Shown piece after piece: positions 24,498 through 32,999 of a stretch of DNA of 64,000 bases. Positions within the stretch are counted from its first letter, which is position 1; every line of letters begins with the position of its first letter. Below the pieces are notes generated by a model, which was not told the DNA's origin, did not search any database, and saw nothing but the letters and a program-made list of their open reading frames with translations. The position numbers were made by a program, and so were the translations under genes. Source of the stretch: Bacillota bacterium (GTDB lineage Bacteria > Bacillota > Clostridia > Acetivibrionales > DTU013); assembly GCA_023435305.1 (NCBI GenBank), contig JAEYRV010000029.1, positions 62,001 through 126,000 of the forward strand, given 5' to 3'.

Positions 24498-24718
24498 TTC
24501 AGTCTGGCTCCTTATACCAAGCCCGACAATAATATTATACGATAGAAAATCAAAATTTTCCTGAAATTCGGCTGATTATATGCATGTAGTAAACTCAGCG
24601 CCCTTTTTCCGCTCCTTGCTTCCAGGTATAAAACAATTGAAAAAGTATTCGGCATATATTTGTCCATCAATTTCTAATATAATAAGTTAAGTAAACCGTG
24701 AATGCAATGGAGGTACAT

Positions 24719-25636
24719 ATGAGAACATATCACCGTGAATTTATTTTTGAGAGCAATGATTTTGACAACCTGTGCAAATTCATTATCCAGGATAACACCT
24801 GTAAAAAAGACTACTTTGTCTGGCATATCGGGCGTATTGTAGATTGGAAATACAACATTTTCAATCTGCAAAAGCACTTTCCGGACAATTTCAGTAAAGG
24901 CGCTCATCTATGGTTCGACTATTTTCACAATTTAATAGGCTTTGTAATATCTGAGGACTTTAATAATGATTTTTGTGTATTTCTGAAAGACAGCTATTCC
25001 AGTTTATATCCGGAGCTGCTGCACTGGGTCGAAACAGAGTGGGGCTGCAAGTACGATACTTTGGTCACATCGGCAGCAGAACATCAGACAGAGCTTATTG
25101 ATATCCTCAAAGCACATGGCTATGAGAAAATCGATCAGATGGAAAAGACAAGAATATTCGATACAAGTATTTTCAAAGATTACAATATCGATGACCCCTC
25201 TGTCTCATTCCAGAGCATGGCTGAAAACGGCGATTATGATGAGCAAACAAGACTTAGGGGAAATGCCTGGTCGAAAGACTTAAGTGAGGATATGGAGCGC
25301 CAGATCAGGGAGTATACCAGAAGAAGTCCCATTTATAATGCACATTTTGATTTTGTCCTCGTAAATGAAGAAGGCCGGCAGGTGTCAGGCTGTGAAGCGT
25401 TTATAGATTATGAGAACAATTCTGCGGAAATCGAAAGGGTCTGCACACATTCAGATTTCTACAATAAGGGCTATGCCCAGAAGGTTCTTCAGGCTTGTAT
25501 GAGAAGGCTCCACGAAAGCAATATACGCACAGCATATCTCTCGGGCGGCTATGACAAAACATTTCACCTATACGGAAAAATGGGGCACATCAAGGAATTT
25601 GCAAAATACTTTTACGAGAAGAAAATAAGCAAGTAA
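24719..25636 (+). CDS. GNAT-family N-acetyltransferase
   Basis: 305 aa. The C-terminal 110 residues form a GNAT fold, with an acetyl-CoA loop variant NKGYAQKVL after ERVCTHSDFY and a final LYGKMGHIKEFAKYFYEKK beta strand; the N-terminal half looks like a degenerate second GNAT unit. The start (MRTYHREF) is chosen because GGAGG lies 5 bases upstream; an earlier ATG 21 bp away lacks one. It is monocistronic, closed by a terminator. Substrate unknown. Confidence 0.85.
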   Translation: MRTYHREFIFESNDFDNLCKFIIQDNTCKKDYFVWHIGRIVDWKYNIFNLQKHFPDNFSKGAHLWFDYFHNLIGFVISEDFNNDFCVFLKDSYSSLYPELLHWVETEWGCKYDTLVTSAAEHQTELIDILKAHGYEKIDQMEKTRIFDTSIFKDYNIDDPSVSFQSMAENGDYDEQTRLRGNAWSKDLSEDMERQIREYTRRSPIYNAHFDFVLVNEEGRQVSGCEAFIDYENNSAEIERVCTHSDFYNKGYAQKVLQACMRRLHESNIRTAYLSGGYDKTFHLYGKMGHIKEFAKYFYEKKISK

Positions 25637-25646
25637 GGAACCAGAG

Positions 25647-25684
25647 GGCCTGCGGTAATGATCCAATTACCGCAGGCCTTTTTC
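25647..25684 (+). terminator. Terminator of the GNAT gene
   Basis: GGCCTGCGGTAAT-gatcca-ATTACCGCAGGCC followed by TTTTTC: a perfect 13-bp stem and T-run. Confidence 0.95.
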
Positions 25685-25763
25685 TTTATATAATCAACAC
25701 CACATCATTATACAAGCTTATACCCTTGTTATGTTTAAATATTGACTCAACTGCAAACAAATA

Positions 25764-27293
25764 ATGATGGGTGATGTTGTGTATAAAAAGTCCCTGAATA
25801 ATTTGACGCTGACGACATCCCTCGAGCAAAACATTTCATTGTTTGAGGGTGTCTTTAAAGATGACGCTACATTTGTGAAAAGGCGGTTTCAAAACAAGCA
25901 TCTGGCTTCTGCCAAGTGCTGCCTGCTGTATTTCGACGGCATGGTCAATATAGAGCTGCTTAACGAAAATATATTACTGCCGGTATTAAGCAATGATCTG
26001 TCCGAACAGATAGACAGCGAAAATCTGCTGGACGAACTGCAGTATAAGGTCATTGCAGCCAACAGCATCAAGGTCTCTGCAGATATCGATACTATTGTCG
26101 GTTCCATAGTCTCCGGGGAGACTATATTTTTACTTGAAGGATATGATACAGCTCTGATCATTAGTTCGCAGGGCTGGGAGAAGAGATCCGTAACCGAGCC
26201 GGAATCGGCCAGAGTCGTCCGGGGGCCGCGGGAGGGCTTTACAGAATCCATCAAGGACAATCTGGCACTGGTCCGCCGCAGAATAAAAGACCCCGGTCTG
26301 AAATTCAAATTCAGAGAGCTCGGCGAAAGAACCCGGACAGAAATCTGCATATGTTACATAGAGGGACTGGTAATGGACGGTATAGTTAAAGAACTGGAAA
26401 GCCGTCTTGATAAGATCAATATAGATGCAGTGCTTGACTCCGGATATATACAGGAGCTTATCAGGGATGAGCCCTTTTCACCATTTGAAACCGTTGGCGC
26501 CAGTGAAAGACCGGATGTAATAGCTTCCAAGCTGCTTGAAGGCAGGACCGCCCTGTTTGTAGACGGCAGTCCCTTCGTTCTTACAGTGCCCTTTATACTG
26601 GCAGAATCCGGTCAGGCAAACGAAGACTACTATAACAACTATATATTTTCATCGATCAACAGGCTCCTTAGGACTATAAGCGCAATAATGTCTTTTACCA
26701 TACCTGCATTATTTCAGGCAGTAGTTACATATCATCAGGAAATGCTGCCGACCCAGCTATTGCTGAGCATATCAGCAGCCCGGGAAGGGGTGCCTGTCCC
26801 TACTGTTTTCTCACTGTTTATCATGCTGATCATATTTGACATCGTTCGAGAGGCCGGTATACGGATGCCGACACCGATAGGACAGGCAATAAGCATCGTA
26901 GGCACGCTGGTATTGGGACAGGCGGCAGTCGATGCTAAGCTGGTAAGCGCTCCTGTTGTAATAATCACGGCTCTGACCGGCATACTGTCATTGTTGAATA
27001 AAAATCTTATTACCGTAACTATCGTACTAAGGTTTTCATTCCTGGCCGCAGCATCCTTTTTCGGTGTCTATGGCTTTATATTTGCATTCATTGTCCTCAC
27101 TGTACATCTTATGAGCATTCGTTCCTTTGGAGTCCCTTACATGCTGGGCATTACCAGATTCAAGGATCATGACAGTCAGGATATCTGGATACGGGCGCCA
27201 TGGTGGACCATGACACTGCGTCCGAAAATCATCGGTATGAAAAATCTCGTAAGGCAGGCACCCGGGAAAGACAGGAGGAAACGGCCGAAATGA
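25764..27293 (+). CDS. Spore germination protein, GerA-type A subunit
   Basis: 509-aa subunit A of a germinant receptor in the inner spore membrane. The N-terminal 250 residues are soluble, with typical family blocks (VFKDDATFVKRRF, VVRGPREGFTESIKDNLALV and RRRIKDPGLKFK). After the GRTALFVDGSPFVLTVP segment come four to five membrane helices (about residues 290-470) including RMPTPIGQAISIVGTLVLGQ, and a basic C-tail. The best ribosome-binding fit may favour a GTG 15 bp inside. It heads a four-gene operon with ATGA overlaps. The germinant specificity cannot be read from the sequence. Confidence 0.95.
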   Translation: MMGDVVYKKSLNNLTLTTSLEQNISLFEGVFKDDATFVKRRFQNKHLASAKCCLLYFDGMVNIELLNENILLPVLSNDLSEQIDSENLLDELQYKVIAANSIKVSADIDTIVGSIVSGETIFLLEGYDTALIISSQGWEKRSVTEPESARVVRGPREGFTESIKDNLALVRRRIKDPGLKFKFRELGERTRTEICICYIEGLVMDGIVKELESRLDKINIDAVLDSGYIQELIRDEPFSPFETVGASERPDVIASKLLEGRTALFVDGSPFVLTVPFILAESGQANEDYYNNYIFSSINRLLRTISAIMSFTIPALFQAVVTYHQEMLPTQLLLSISAAREGVPVPTVFSLFIMLIIFDIVREAGIRMPTPIGQAISIVGTLVLGQAAVDAKLVSAPVVIITALTGILSLLNKNLITVTIVLRFSFLAAASFFGVYGFIFAFIVLTVHLMSIRSFGVPYMLGITRFKDHDSQDIWIRAPWWTMTLRPKIIGMKNLVRQAPGKDRRKRPK

Positions 27294-28447
27294 AAACAAG
27301 GATATTGGCAATGCTGACCGCAATCATCATTATATCCTCCACCCTGCTGTCAGGGTGCTGGAATCTCACGGAGATAGACCAATTGGCTGTTGTTGCCGGT
27401 GTCGCTATAGATAAAGGCTCGAATGACAGACTGCGTATTACTGTGGAAACTGTAGAAGTAGGATTTGGTAAGGAATCGGAACCAAAGCCCAGAATACTTA
27501 CCATAGAGGGTGAAACAATATTTGATGCGGTAAGGCACCTTGCATCCGTGTTAGGCAAGAGACTGTACTGGAGCCATGCAAAGGTAGTTATAGTAAGCCG
27601 CGACCTTGCTCAGGACGGTATTTTGCAAGTGATCGACTGGTTCAGCAGAGATTCCGAGACAAGGACCGACATCAATATTCTTGTGTCCGAAGAGCCGACT
27701 GCCAGCGAAATACTGACCTCACATCCAATATCAGAGACTGTGGTTTCATATGAGATCCATAAAATAATAGACAGTCAGGACAGATTGAACCATGCCCCCG
27801 ACATTGAATTGTGGAAATTCGCAAATGAAATAGAGGGCACAGGCATTGCTGCAATAGCCTCGGCAGTCAATCTGAGGTCAGTTGACAGCACAAAAGGTCC
27901 TGAACTTGAAGGTACCGCAATATTCAAAGGTGACCGGCTGGTCGGATATATTAACGGTACAGATACGATGTCCCTGCTTTTTGTCCGTGATCAGATAACA
28001 GGCGGTGTATTAGTCGTAAAAGAAGAAGACAGCGGCATAGGTACAGAGGTTTCTCTGGAGATAAAGAAAAGCAAAACAAAGACAGTTCCGGTTTTCAGAA
28101 ACGGCTCAGTTGAAGTGGATATAAAAGTCAGTACTGATGTTGCTATCGATGAGATCAGTACCTCTGAAGATATGATAGCAGAGGATGGGCGAAAGAAACT
28201 CGAGGTTTTGGCTGAAAATATGCTAAAAGCCCGCATCGAGGGCATAATAAAGATGGCTCAAAAGGAATATGACGCAGATATTTTTGGCTTCGGAGACAAA
28301 ATAAGAGAAAATGATCCATCAGCCTGGCGTATCATAGAGCAGGACTGGAACAGTATTTTCAAGGATATTAAGGTCAATATCGAAGTAAAAATGCGGATCA
28401 AGAACAGCTCAATGCTGTCAAAGCCATTGGAGGTAGGCAACAAATGA
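27290..28447 (+). CDS. Spore germination lipoprotein, GerC-type C subunit
   Basis: 385-aa lipoprotein subunit of the germinant receptor. Signal peptide and lipobox LLSGC are followed by the family signature WNLTEIDQLAVVAGVAIDKG, then RITVETVEVG, LYWSHAKVVIVSRDLAQDGI and the C-terminal region with EYDADIFGFGDKIRENDPSAW. The start is at MKTRIL, whose ATG overlaps the stop of the A subunit (ATGA) with AGGAGG 10 bases upstream. It is translationally coupled to the A subunit. Confidence 0.96.
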   Translation: MKTRILAMLTAIIIISSTLLSGCWNLTEIDQLAVVAGVAIDKGSNDRLRITVETVEVGFGKESEPKPRILTIEGETIFDAVRHLASVLGKRLYWSHAKVVIVSRDLAQDGILQVIDWFSRDSETRTDINILVSEEPTASEILTSHPISETVVSYEIHKIIDSQDRLNHAPDIELWKFANEIEGTGIAAIASAVNLRSVDSTKGPELEGTAIFKGDRLVGYINGTDTMSLLFVRDQITGGVLVVKEEDSGIGTEVSLEIKKSKTKTVPVFRNGSVEVDIKVSTDVAIDEISTSEDMIAEDGRKKLEVLAENMLKARIEGIIKMAQKEYDADIFGFGDKIRENDPSAWRIIEQDWNSIFKDIKVNIEVKMRIKNSSMLSKPLEVGNK

Positions 28448-28653
28448 TCCTGTTGATCGTTATTTCATACGGACTGCTTGCAGTATATGAATTTGTCCCG
28501 TTATATAAACAGAAGCTCTGGAAGGAATTCCTGGCAAACTCTGTACTATGGACTCTCTCATTTACATGCGCAATACTATTGAGCTTTGACATCGAAATAC
28601 CCAGCCCATCTCCATTTATCAAAAGCGTGATCGATTCTATTTTGGGAGTGTAA
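28444..28653 (+). CDS. Small membrane protein inside the ger operon
   Basis: 69 aa with two hydrophobic segments (residues 1-18 and 31-48) joined by the basic stretch YKQKLWKEF. The ATG overlaps the GerC stop (ATGA), and GGAGG lies just upstream, so it is a genuine coupled gene. Small membrane proteins of this size occur in some clostridial and bacillar ger operons (GerD-like or D-type subunits). I cannot assign this one to a named family. Confidence 0.8.
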   Translation: MILLIVISYGLLAVYEFVPLYKQKLWKEFLANSVLWTLSFTCAILLSFDIEIPSPSPFIKSVIDSILGV

Positions 28654-28660
28654 GCATCTT

Positions 28661-29761
28661 ATGCATAAAGAACAGATAAATGATAAGGAAGGTATTTGTC
28701 TATTAACGATTTTTGTTACCGGGAGCACTCTGATCATTGGTATTGGGAGTGAAGCAGAAAACGATGCCTGGCTTGCCGGAATAGCGGGTATCCTCATGTC
28801 TGTTCCTATACTGTTAGTGTATTCCAGAATACTTTCTCTTTATCATGGAAAATGCTTATTTGAGATCCTGGATATAACTATGGGCAGAATCCTCGGTAAA
28901 GCAGCATCAGTCCTGTATATCTGGTATGCCTTCCACCTCGGCGCCCTGGTCGTAAGAAATTTCGGCGAGTTCCTGGGCACGGTTGCAATGCCGGAAACAC
29001 CTATGATGGTCTCAATGCTGATCTTATCGATCTGCTGTATCATCAATGTAAGAAACGGAATCGAAGTAATGGCAAGAACGGCCGCATACCTGCTTCCCAT
29101 TTTCATGACGATAATCGTGGCAGTACAGCTGTTGGCTATCCCCAAGCTGGAAGTGTCCAATATAAAGCCTATACTGGGCAAGGGGCTGACTCCCGTTTTA
29201 AGAGGCGGCTTTTTTACATTTTCATTTCCTTTTGCAGAAACAGTACTTATGATGGGTGCTCTATATACTTTAAAAAACAAGAAGTCCCACCGCAAGGTCT
29301 ATTTCTATGGGATACTGATCGCCGGAGCAACTATTATTCTGCTTACCATCAGGAATATAATGATTTTGGGATTTATGAGGAGCAGATTGTATTTTTCCTC
29401 CCATACTGCTGTAGCTATGATAGGCATCGGTGAGTTTTTACAAAGAATAGAGGTCACAGTATCCTTTACATTTGCCGTCGGTGTATTTATTAAAGCCAGT
29501 GTATGCCTGCTTGTAGCGTGCAGAGGGATAAGCAGAGTCATTGGTCTGCGCGACTACAGGTCTATAGCGATCCAAACAGGCCTGCTGATGACGTTTCTTG
29601 CATACATAGTTTATAAAAACACTATGGAAATGTTCGACTGGGCAACAAAAGTGTACCCCTACTACGCTCTTCCTTTTCAGGTTATATTACCTCTTATCAT
29701 CTGGCTTCTGGCCGAGATCAAAGCAAAGAAGATGAAGACGCAAAAGGCACCGGTCCGTTGA
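28661..29761 (+). CDS. Spore germination permease, GerB-type B subunit
   Basis: 366-aa amino-acid-permease-like subunit with about ten helices. Family marks include the N-terminal segment TGSTLIIGIGSEAENDAWLA, the WYAFHLGALVVRNFGEFL block, LPIFMTIIVAVQLLAIPKLE and FTFSFPFAETVLMMGALYTL. It follows the small membrane protein by 7 bp; GGGAGTG is the likely ribosome-binding site. Subunit order here is A-C-small-B. It is the likely germinant-binding channel component. Confidence 0.95.
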   Translation: MHKEQINDKEGICLLTIFVTGSTLIIGIGSEAENDAWLAGIAGILMSVPILLVYSRILSLYHGKCLFEILDITMGRILGKAASVLYIWYAFHLGALVVRNFGEFLGTVAMPETPMMVSMLILSICCIINVRNGIEVMARTAAYLLPIFMTIIVAVQLLAIPKLEVSNIKPILGKGLTPVLRGGFFTFSFPFAETVLMMGALYTLKNKKSHRKVYFYGILIAGATIILLTIRNIMILGFMRSRLYFSSHTAVAMIGIGEFLQRIEVTVSFTFAVGVFIKASVCLLVACRGISRVIGLRDYRSIAIQTGLLMTFLAYIVYKNTMEMFDWATKVYPYYALPFQVILPLIIWLLAEIKAKKMKTQKAPVR

Positions 29762-29774
29762 AGGGACCGGTGCC
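29744..29774 (-). terminator. serS terminator embedded in the end of the gerB gene
   Basis: GGCACCGGTCC-n7-GGACCGGTGCC (29746-29774) is a perfect 11-bp stem. On the minus strand it is followed by TTTTGCG, fitting termination of serS. The hairpin overlaps the last five codons and stop of the convergent gerB gene, so it may serve both strands. Confidence 0.75.
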
Positions 29775-29789
29775 GAATATTGCTCAGAA

Positions 29790-31070
29790 TCATTTGATCA
29801 CTTTTTTACCACCCATATACATCTGCAGAGGTCCGGGAATATTAACGGAACCGTCTTCATTCAGATTGTTCTCCAAAAATGCTATCAGCATGCGGGGAGG
29901 CGCTACAACTGTATTGTTCAGCGTGTGAGCAAAATAATTCCCCGTCTCCTTGTTCCTTATACGGATTCCAAGACGGCGGGCCTGTGCATCGCCCAGGTTG
30001 GAGCAGCTGCCCACCTCGAAATATTTCTGCTGACGGGGCGACCATGCCTCCACATCTATACTCTTTACCTTCAGGTCTGCCAGATCGCCGGAGCAGCACT
30101 CCAGAGTGCGTACAGGGATATCCAGTGAGCGGAAAAAGTCTACAGTATTCTGATAAAGCTTTTTAAACCATTCCGGACTTTCCTCCGGCTTGCAGACAAC
30201 TATCATCTCCTGCTTCTCAAACTGGTGTATACGGTACACGCCGCGCTCCTCGATACCATGAGCGCCTACCTCCTTGCGAAAGCAGGGAGAATAGCTGGTC
30301 AGCGCCTGAGGAAGCTGTTCCTCGTCAAGTATCGTATCGATGAACTTGCCGATCATGGAGTGCTCGCTGGTGCCGATCAGGTACAGGTCCTCCCCTTCTA
30401 TCTTGTACATCATGTTTTCCATTTCAGTGAAGCTCATGACACCGGTCACGACCTCGCTTCTGATCATGAATGGCGGTATATAGTAAGTAAAGCCCCTGTC
30501 TATCATAAAATCGCGGGCGTACGACAGTATGGCGGAATGCAGCCTGGCAATATCACCGCACAGGTAATAAAAGCCATTGCCGCTGGTCTTTCTTGCACTG
30601 TCAAGGTCGATGCCCCGAAGCTTCTCCATGATATCCACATGGTATGGGATCTCAAAAGACGGCACTATCGGTTCTCCATAACGTTCAACTTCGGCATTCT
30701 CACTGTCATCCTTGCCGATGGGGACTGTGCTGTCGATTATATTCGGGATCACAAGCATTCTTTCACGAATTTCGGCAGACAGCTTCTCCTCCAGCTTCTC
30801 AAGCTCACCAAGCTCATTGGTGATCTCCACTACCTTTGCCTTGTTTTTCTCAGCCTCTTCCCTCATGCCCTTTGCCATCATATAGCCTATTTCCTTGCTG
30901 ATAGAATTGCGCTGGCTCCTTATTTCATCACAGCGGGTCTTCGCCTCCCTGTACTGTCTGTCCTTCTCAATGACTTCATCCACCAGTACCAGCTTGTGAT
31001 CCTGGAATTTCTTCCTTATGTTTTCCTTGACCAGTTCGGGATCAGTCCTTAAAACCTTGATATCCAGCAT
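29790..31070 (-). CDS. serS: Seryl-tRNA synthetase
   Basis: 426-aa class II synthetase. The N-terminal 100 residues form the tRNA-binding coiled-coil arm (from about VDEVIEKDRQYREAKTRCDE). The core has motif 2 CFRKEVGAHGIEERGVYRIH and motif 3 HTLNNTVVAPPRMLIAFLEN, which reads like the Thermus type (NNTxxAxPR) rather than the commoner NGSGLAVGRT. AGGAGG precedes the ATG. A T-box leader controls it and a terminator lies inside the convergent gerB end. Confidence 0.97.
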   Translation of the reverse strand: MLDIKVLRTDPELVKENIRKKFQDHKLVLVDEVIEKDRQYREAKTRCDEIRSQRNSISKEIGYMMAKGMREEAEKNKAKVVEITNELGELEKLEEKLSAEIRERMLVIPNIIDSTVPIGKDDSENAEVERYGEPIVPSFEIPYHVDIMEKLRGIDLDSARKTSGNGFYYLCGDIARLHSAILSYARDFMIDRGFTYYIPPFMIRSEVVTGVMSFTEMENMMYKIEGEDLYLIGTSEHSMIGKFIDTILDEEQLPQALTSYSPCFRKEVGAHGIEERGVYRIHQFEKQEMIVVCKPEESPEWFKKLYQNTVDFFRSLDIPVRTLECCSGDLADLKVKSIDVEAWSPRQQKYFEVGSCSNLGDAQARRLGIRIRNKETGNYFAHTLNNTVVAPPRMLIAFLENNLNEDGSVNIPGPLQMYMGGKKVIK

Positions 31071-31104
31071 TTCTCTTACCTCCTGACGATATTTTCGTAT
31101 TTTG

Positions 31105-31360
31105 CCCTCAATAACAAGAGAAAATAAAAAATCCTTCCAAACCCATATAAATCAATGGGACGGAAGGAATCCGCGTTGCCACCCAAATTGCCGGCGATAC
31201 TGCCTGCCACTCGAAGGTACGCTAAAGGGTACCGGCCTCCGACTCCTCATCGGCAGCTCAAAAAGTGGAAAGGTCGATTCTCCCGCCGGTTCGCACCATC
31301 CACCGGCTCTCTGTCGGGAGTAATAAACCATTGCTTTTCTCATCGCTGTGTTAATAAATA
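31105..31360 (-). ncRNA. T-box leader of serS
   Basis: On the minus strand the leader runs from about 31360. It holds the T-box core TTTGGGTGGCAACGCGG (about 31176-31192), then a terminator (AATCCTTCC... with GGAAGGATT and T-run near 31128-31165). In stem I the segment GGGAGAATCGACC offers TCG as a candidate Ser specifier; I am less sure of the codon than of the T-box itself. Confidence 0.88.
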
Positions 31361-31365
31361 ACTGT

Positions 31366-31394
31366 ATTATCGATTATTATAACACATAATTCAA
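31366..31394 (-). promoter_or_regulatory. Promoter of the serS T-box leader
   Basis: On the minus strand TTGAAT (31394-31389), a 17-bp spacer and GATAAT (31371-31366) stand just before the T-box leader. Confidence 0.55.
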
Positions 31395-31509
31395 AGAAAT
31401 TTTTCGTTTGTAAAAAAAATTCCGCCAGTAGTTGAAATATCAGATGATGTGGTGTATTATTTTATCTTGTATGGTAATTTATGTAATATACTTACTGGGA
31501 GGGATCATA

Positions 31510-31869
31510 TTGAACAAATGTGAAAATCTATACACCGGGCAGGGTATAGAGGTTGCAGGCAAAAAAATATGCACAGGCGAAGAAATCCGCCTCATCTACA
31601 AGGGTCTGCTGGCTGCATCCGGAGCTGACAGAGTCTTCGTGCATTATGGGTACGGCGACAGCTGGACTGATTCAGAACTGAAGGAGATGACACTCTCCGG
31701 TGACGGATTTGAGACAGAGCTCGGCCTTAAAATGTCGGGCAGCCTGAACATCTGCTTTAGGGACAGTGCAGGCAACTGGGACAACAATGCAAATGAGAAT
31801 TATACCTTTAAGGTATCAGCAAAAAAACCGGCCGGAAAAACAAGAAAATCAGTATCTGCATCAAATTGA
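31510..31869 (+). CDS. Small carbohydrate-binding-like protein (CBM25/26 type)
   Basis: 119 aa, beta-sandwich-like: GTGEEIRLIYKGLLAASGAD-type opening (IRLIYKGLLAASGADRVFVH), YGYGDSWTDSEL, a middle GDGFETELGLKMSGSLNICF and RDSAGNWDNNANENYTF, the pattern of small starch-binding-like domains (CBM25/26) found alone in clostridia. The basic tail is KPAGKTRKS. I place the start at a TTG with GGGAGGG six bases upstream. An alternative ATG 78 bp upstream would add a membrane helix but has no ribosome-binding site. Function in the cell is unknown. Confidence 0.65.
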   Translation: MNKCENLYTGQGIEVAGKKICTGEEIRLIYKGLLAASGADRVFVHYGYGDSWTDSELKEMTLSGDGFETELGLKMSGSLNICFRDSAGNWDNNANENYTFKVSAKKPAGKTRKSVSASN

Positions 31870-31898
31870 CCCATTTTCATAAAGGGGTGTGAAGGGTT

Positions 31899-32291
31899 TT
31901 GGAGGTTGTCGGCACAGTCAGGATCACGAGCATCAGCCTCAGAGGCAGCAGCAGCCGCTCCTGTGGCTATGTGCTCGGGATCTTTACACAGGACAGGATC
32001 GGAAGCAATTTGGCCAGGGCTATCCGCCATGAGTGGCAGGAATCCATATTCTGCAGGAAACGCCGGATAGCAGTAAAAAACAATGAAATAAAGATTCAGC
32101 TGAAAAAGGGGGACACGATTCAAAAGTACATAGACTGTATCTCCGGGATCATAAATAAAGTAAAGAGCAGTATGAAACCATCGAGACAGCAAAGGCTGAA
32201 ACAGCGCGCAAAAAACATGAAACTGAGAAAAGATCTGCACTCCAAGGTCTATCACCTGGCATCTGCAAAAAAAATCAAGGAGGCATTATGA
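31899..32291 (+). CDS. Basic hypothetical protein
   Basis: 130 aa, begins with TTG after GAAGGG, strongly basic in its second half (KPSRQQRLKQRAKNMKLRKD). It follows the carbohydrate-binding-like gene by 29 bp and precedes a hairpin. The first half (SRSCGYVLGIFTQDRIGSNL) is not basic. I do not recognise a family. Confidence 0.5.
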   Translation: MEVVGTVRITSISLRGSSSRSCGYVLGIFTQDRIGSNLARAIRHEWQESIFCRKRRIAVKNNEIKIQLKKGDTIQKYIDCISGIINKVKSSMKPSRQQRLKQRAKNMKLRKDLHSKVYHLASAKKIKEAL

Positions 32292-32323
32292 GACTTCAAC
32301 TCGAATAAAATGCAGTTTATCAA

Positions 32324-32348
32324 CGAGGCGGGATATATACCCGCCTCG
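32324..32348. terminator. Bidirectional hairpin between convergent genes
   Basis: CGAGGCGGG-atatata-CCCGCCTCG: a 9-bp stem between the basic hypothetical gene and the convergent dtd gene, next to the dtd stop codon. No long T-run on either side. Confidence 0.6.
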
Positions 32349-32352
32349 CTGC

Positions 32353-32805
32353 TCAAAACAGTTTTCCGCTGTCGAGCAGTATCGTGACCGGACCGTCATT
32401 GATCAGCTCAACAGCCATATCAGCTGCGAAAACTCCTGTCTTGACATCTGTTCCGGCAGTTTCACTCAATTTCTCTACAAAATACTCATATAATGGTCTG
32501 GCAAGCTCGGGTCTTGCAGACTCGGAGAAGGATGGCCTTCTTCCCCTCCTGCAGTCACCGTATAAAGTGAATTGCGATACGGCCAGCAATTCTCCCTTTA
32601 TTTCCTTTACAGAAAGGTTCATCTTCCCGCCGTCATCCTCGAATATCCTCAGCTCGGCTATTTTCTCAGCCAGATAATCCGCGTCGGCATTCGTATCATT
32701 GCCGCCTACTCCGACCAGTATCAGGAGTCCCTTGGATATTTCTGATACAACTTCATTATTTATAGTAACGCTAGCTCTCTTTACTCTTTGTACTACCGCC
32801 CGCAT
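32353..32805 (-). CDS. dtd: D-aminoacyl-tRNA deacylase
   Basis: 150-aa homodimeric enzyme that hydrolyses D-aminoacyl-tRNAs (and Gly-tRNA-Ala), protecting translation. Family marks are MRAVVQRVKRASV at the start, the SQFTLYGD catalytic motif and NDGPVTILLDS with the cross-dimer GP motif. Length is standard. Monocistronic. Confidence 0.97.
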   Translation of the reverse strand: MRAVVQRVKRASVTINNEVVSEISKGLLILVGVGGNDTNADADYLAEKIAELRIFEDDGGKMNLSVKEIKGELLAVSQFTLYGDCRRGRRPSFSESARPELARPLYEYFVEKLSETAGTDVKTGVFAADMAVELINDGPVTILLDSGKLF

Positions 32806-32912
32806 ATGACATCCTCCCTATGAGCATATTATCTCAGAAAATCACCGGCCGCGCCATAATGAATCTGTATAGCGGATACCGGGGCCGGGTCAGACATATG
32901 ATATGGCATTAC

Positions 32913-32941
32913 TTGACATAACAACAAAAACAACATAGACT
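32913..32941 (+). promoter_or_regulatory. Promoter of the 7TMR-DISM kinase gene
   Basis: TTGACA (32913-32918), 17-bp spacer, TAGACT (32936-32941), about 59 bp before the ATG at 33000. Confidence 0.55.
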
Positions 32942-32999
32942 TAATTCAATGACAGTTCACATGTCGTAATAATCTCATTAGGGCTTTTGGAGACATTAT

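Noticed and set aside
30225..31052. 275-codon plus-strand ORF opposite serS
   Set aside because: serS is unambiguous on the minus strand; the antisense frame is an open-frame shadow without a recognisable domain.
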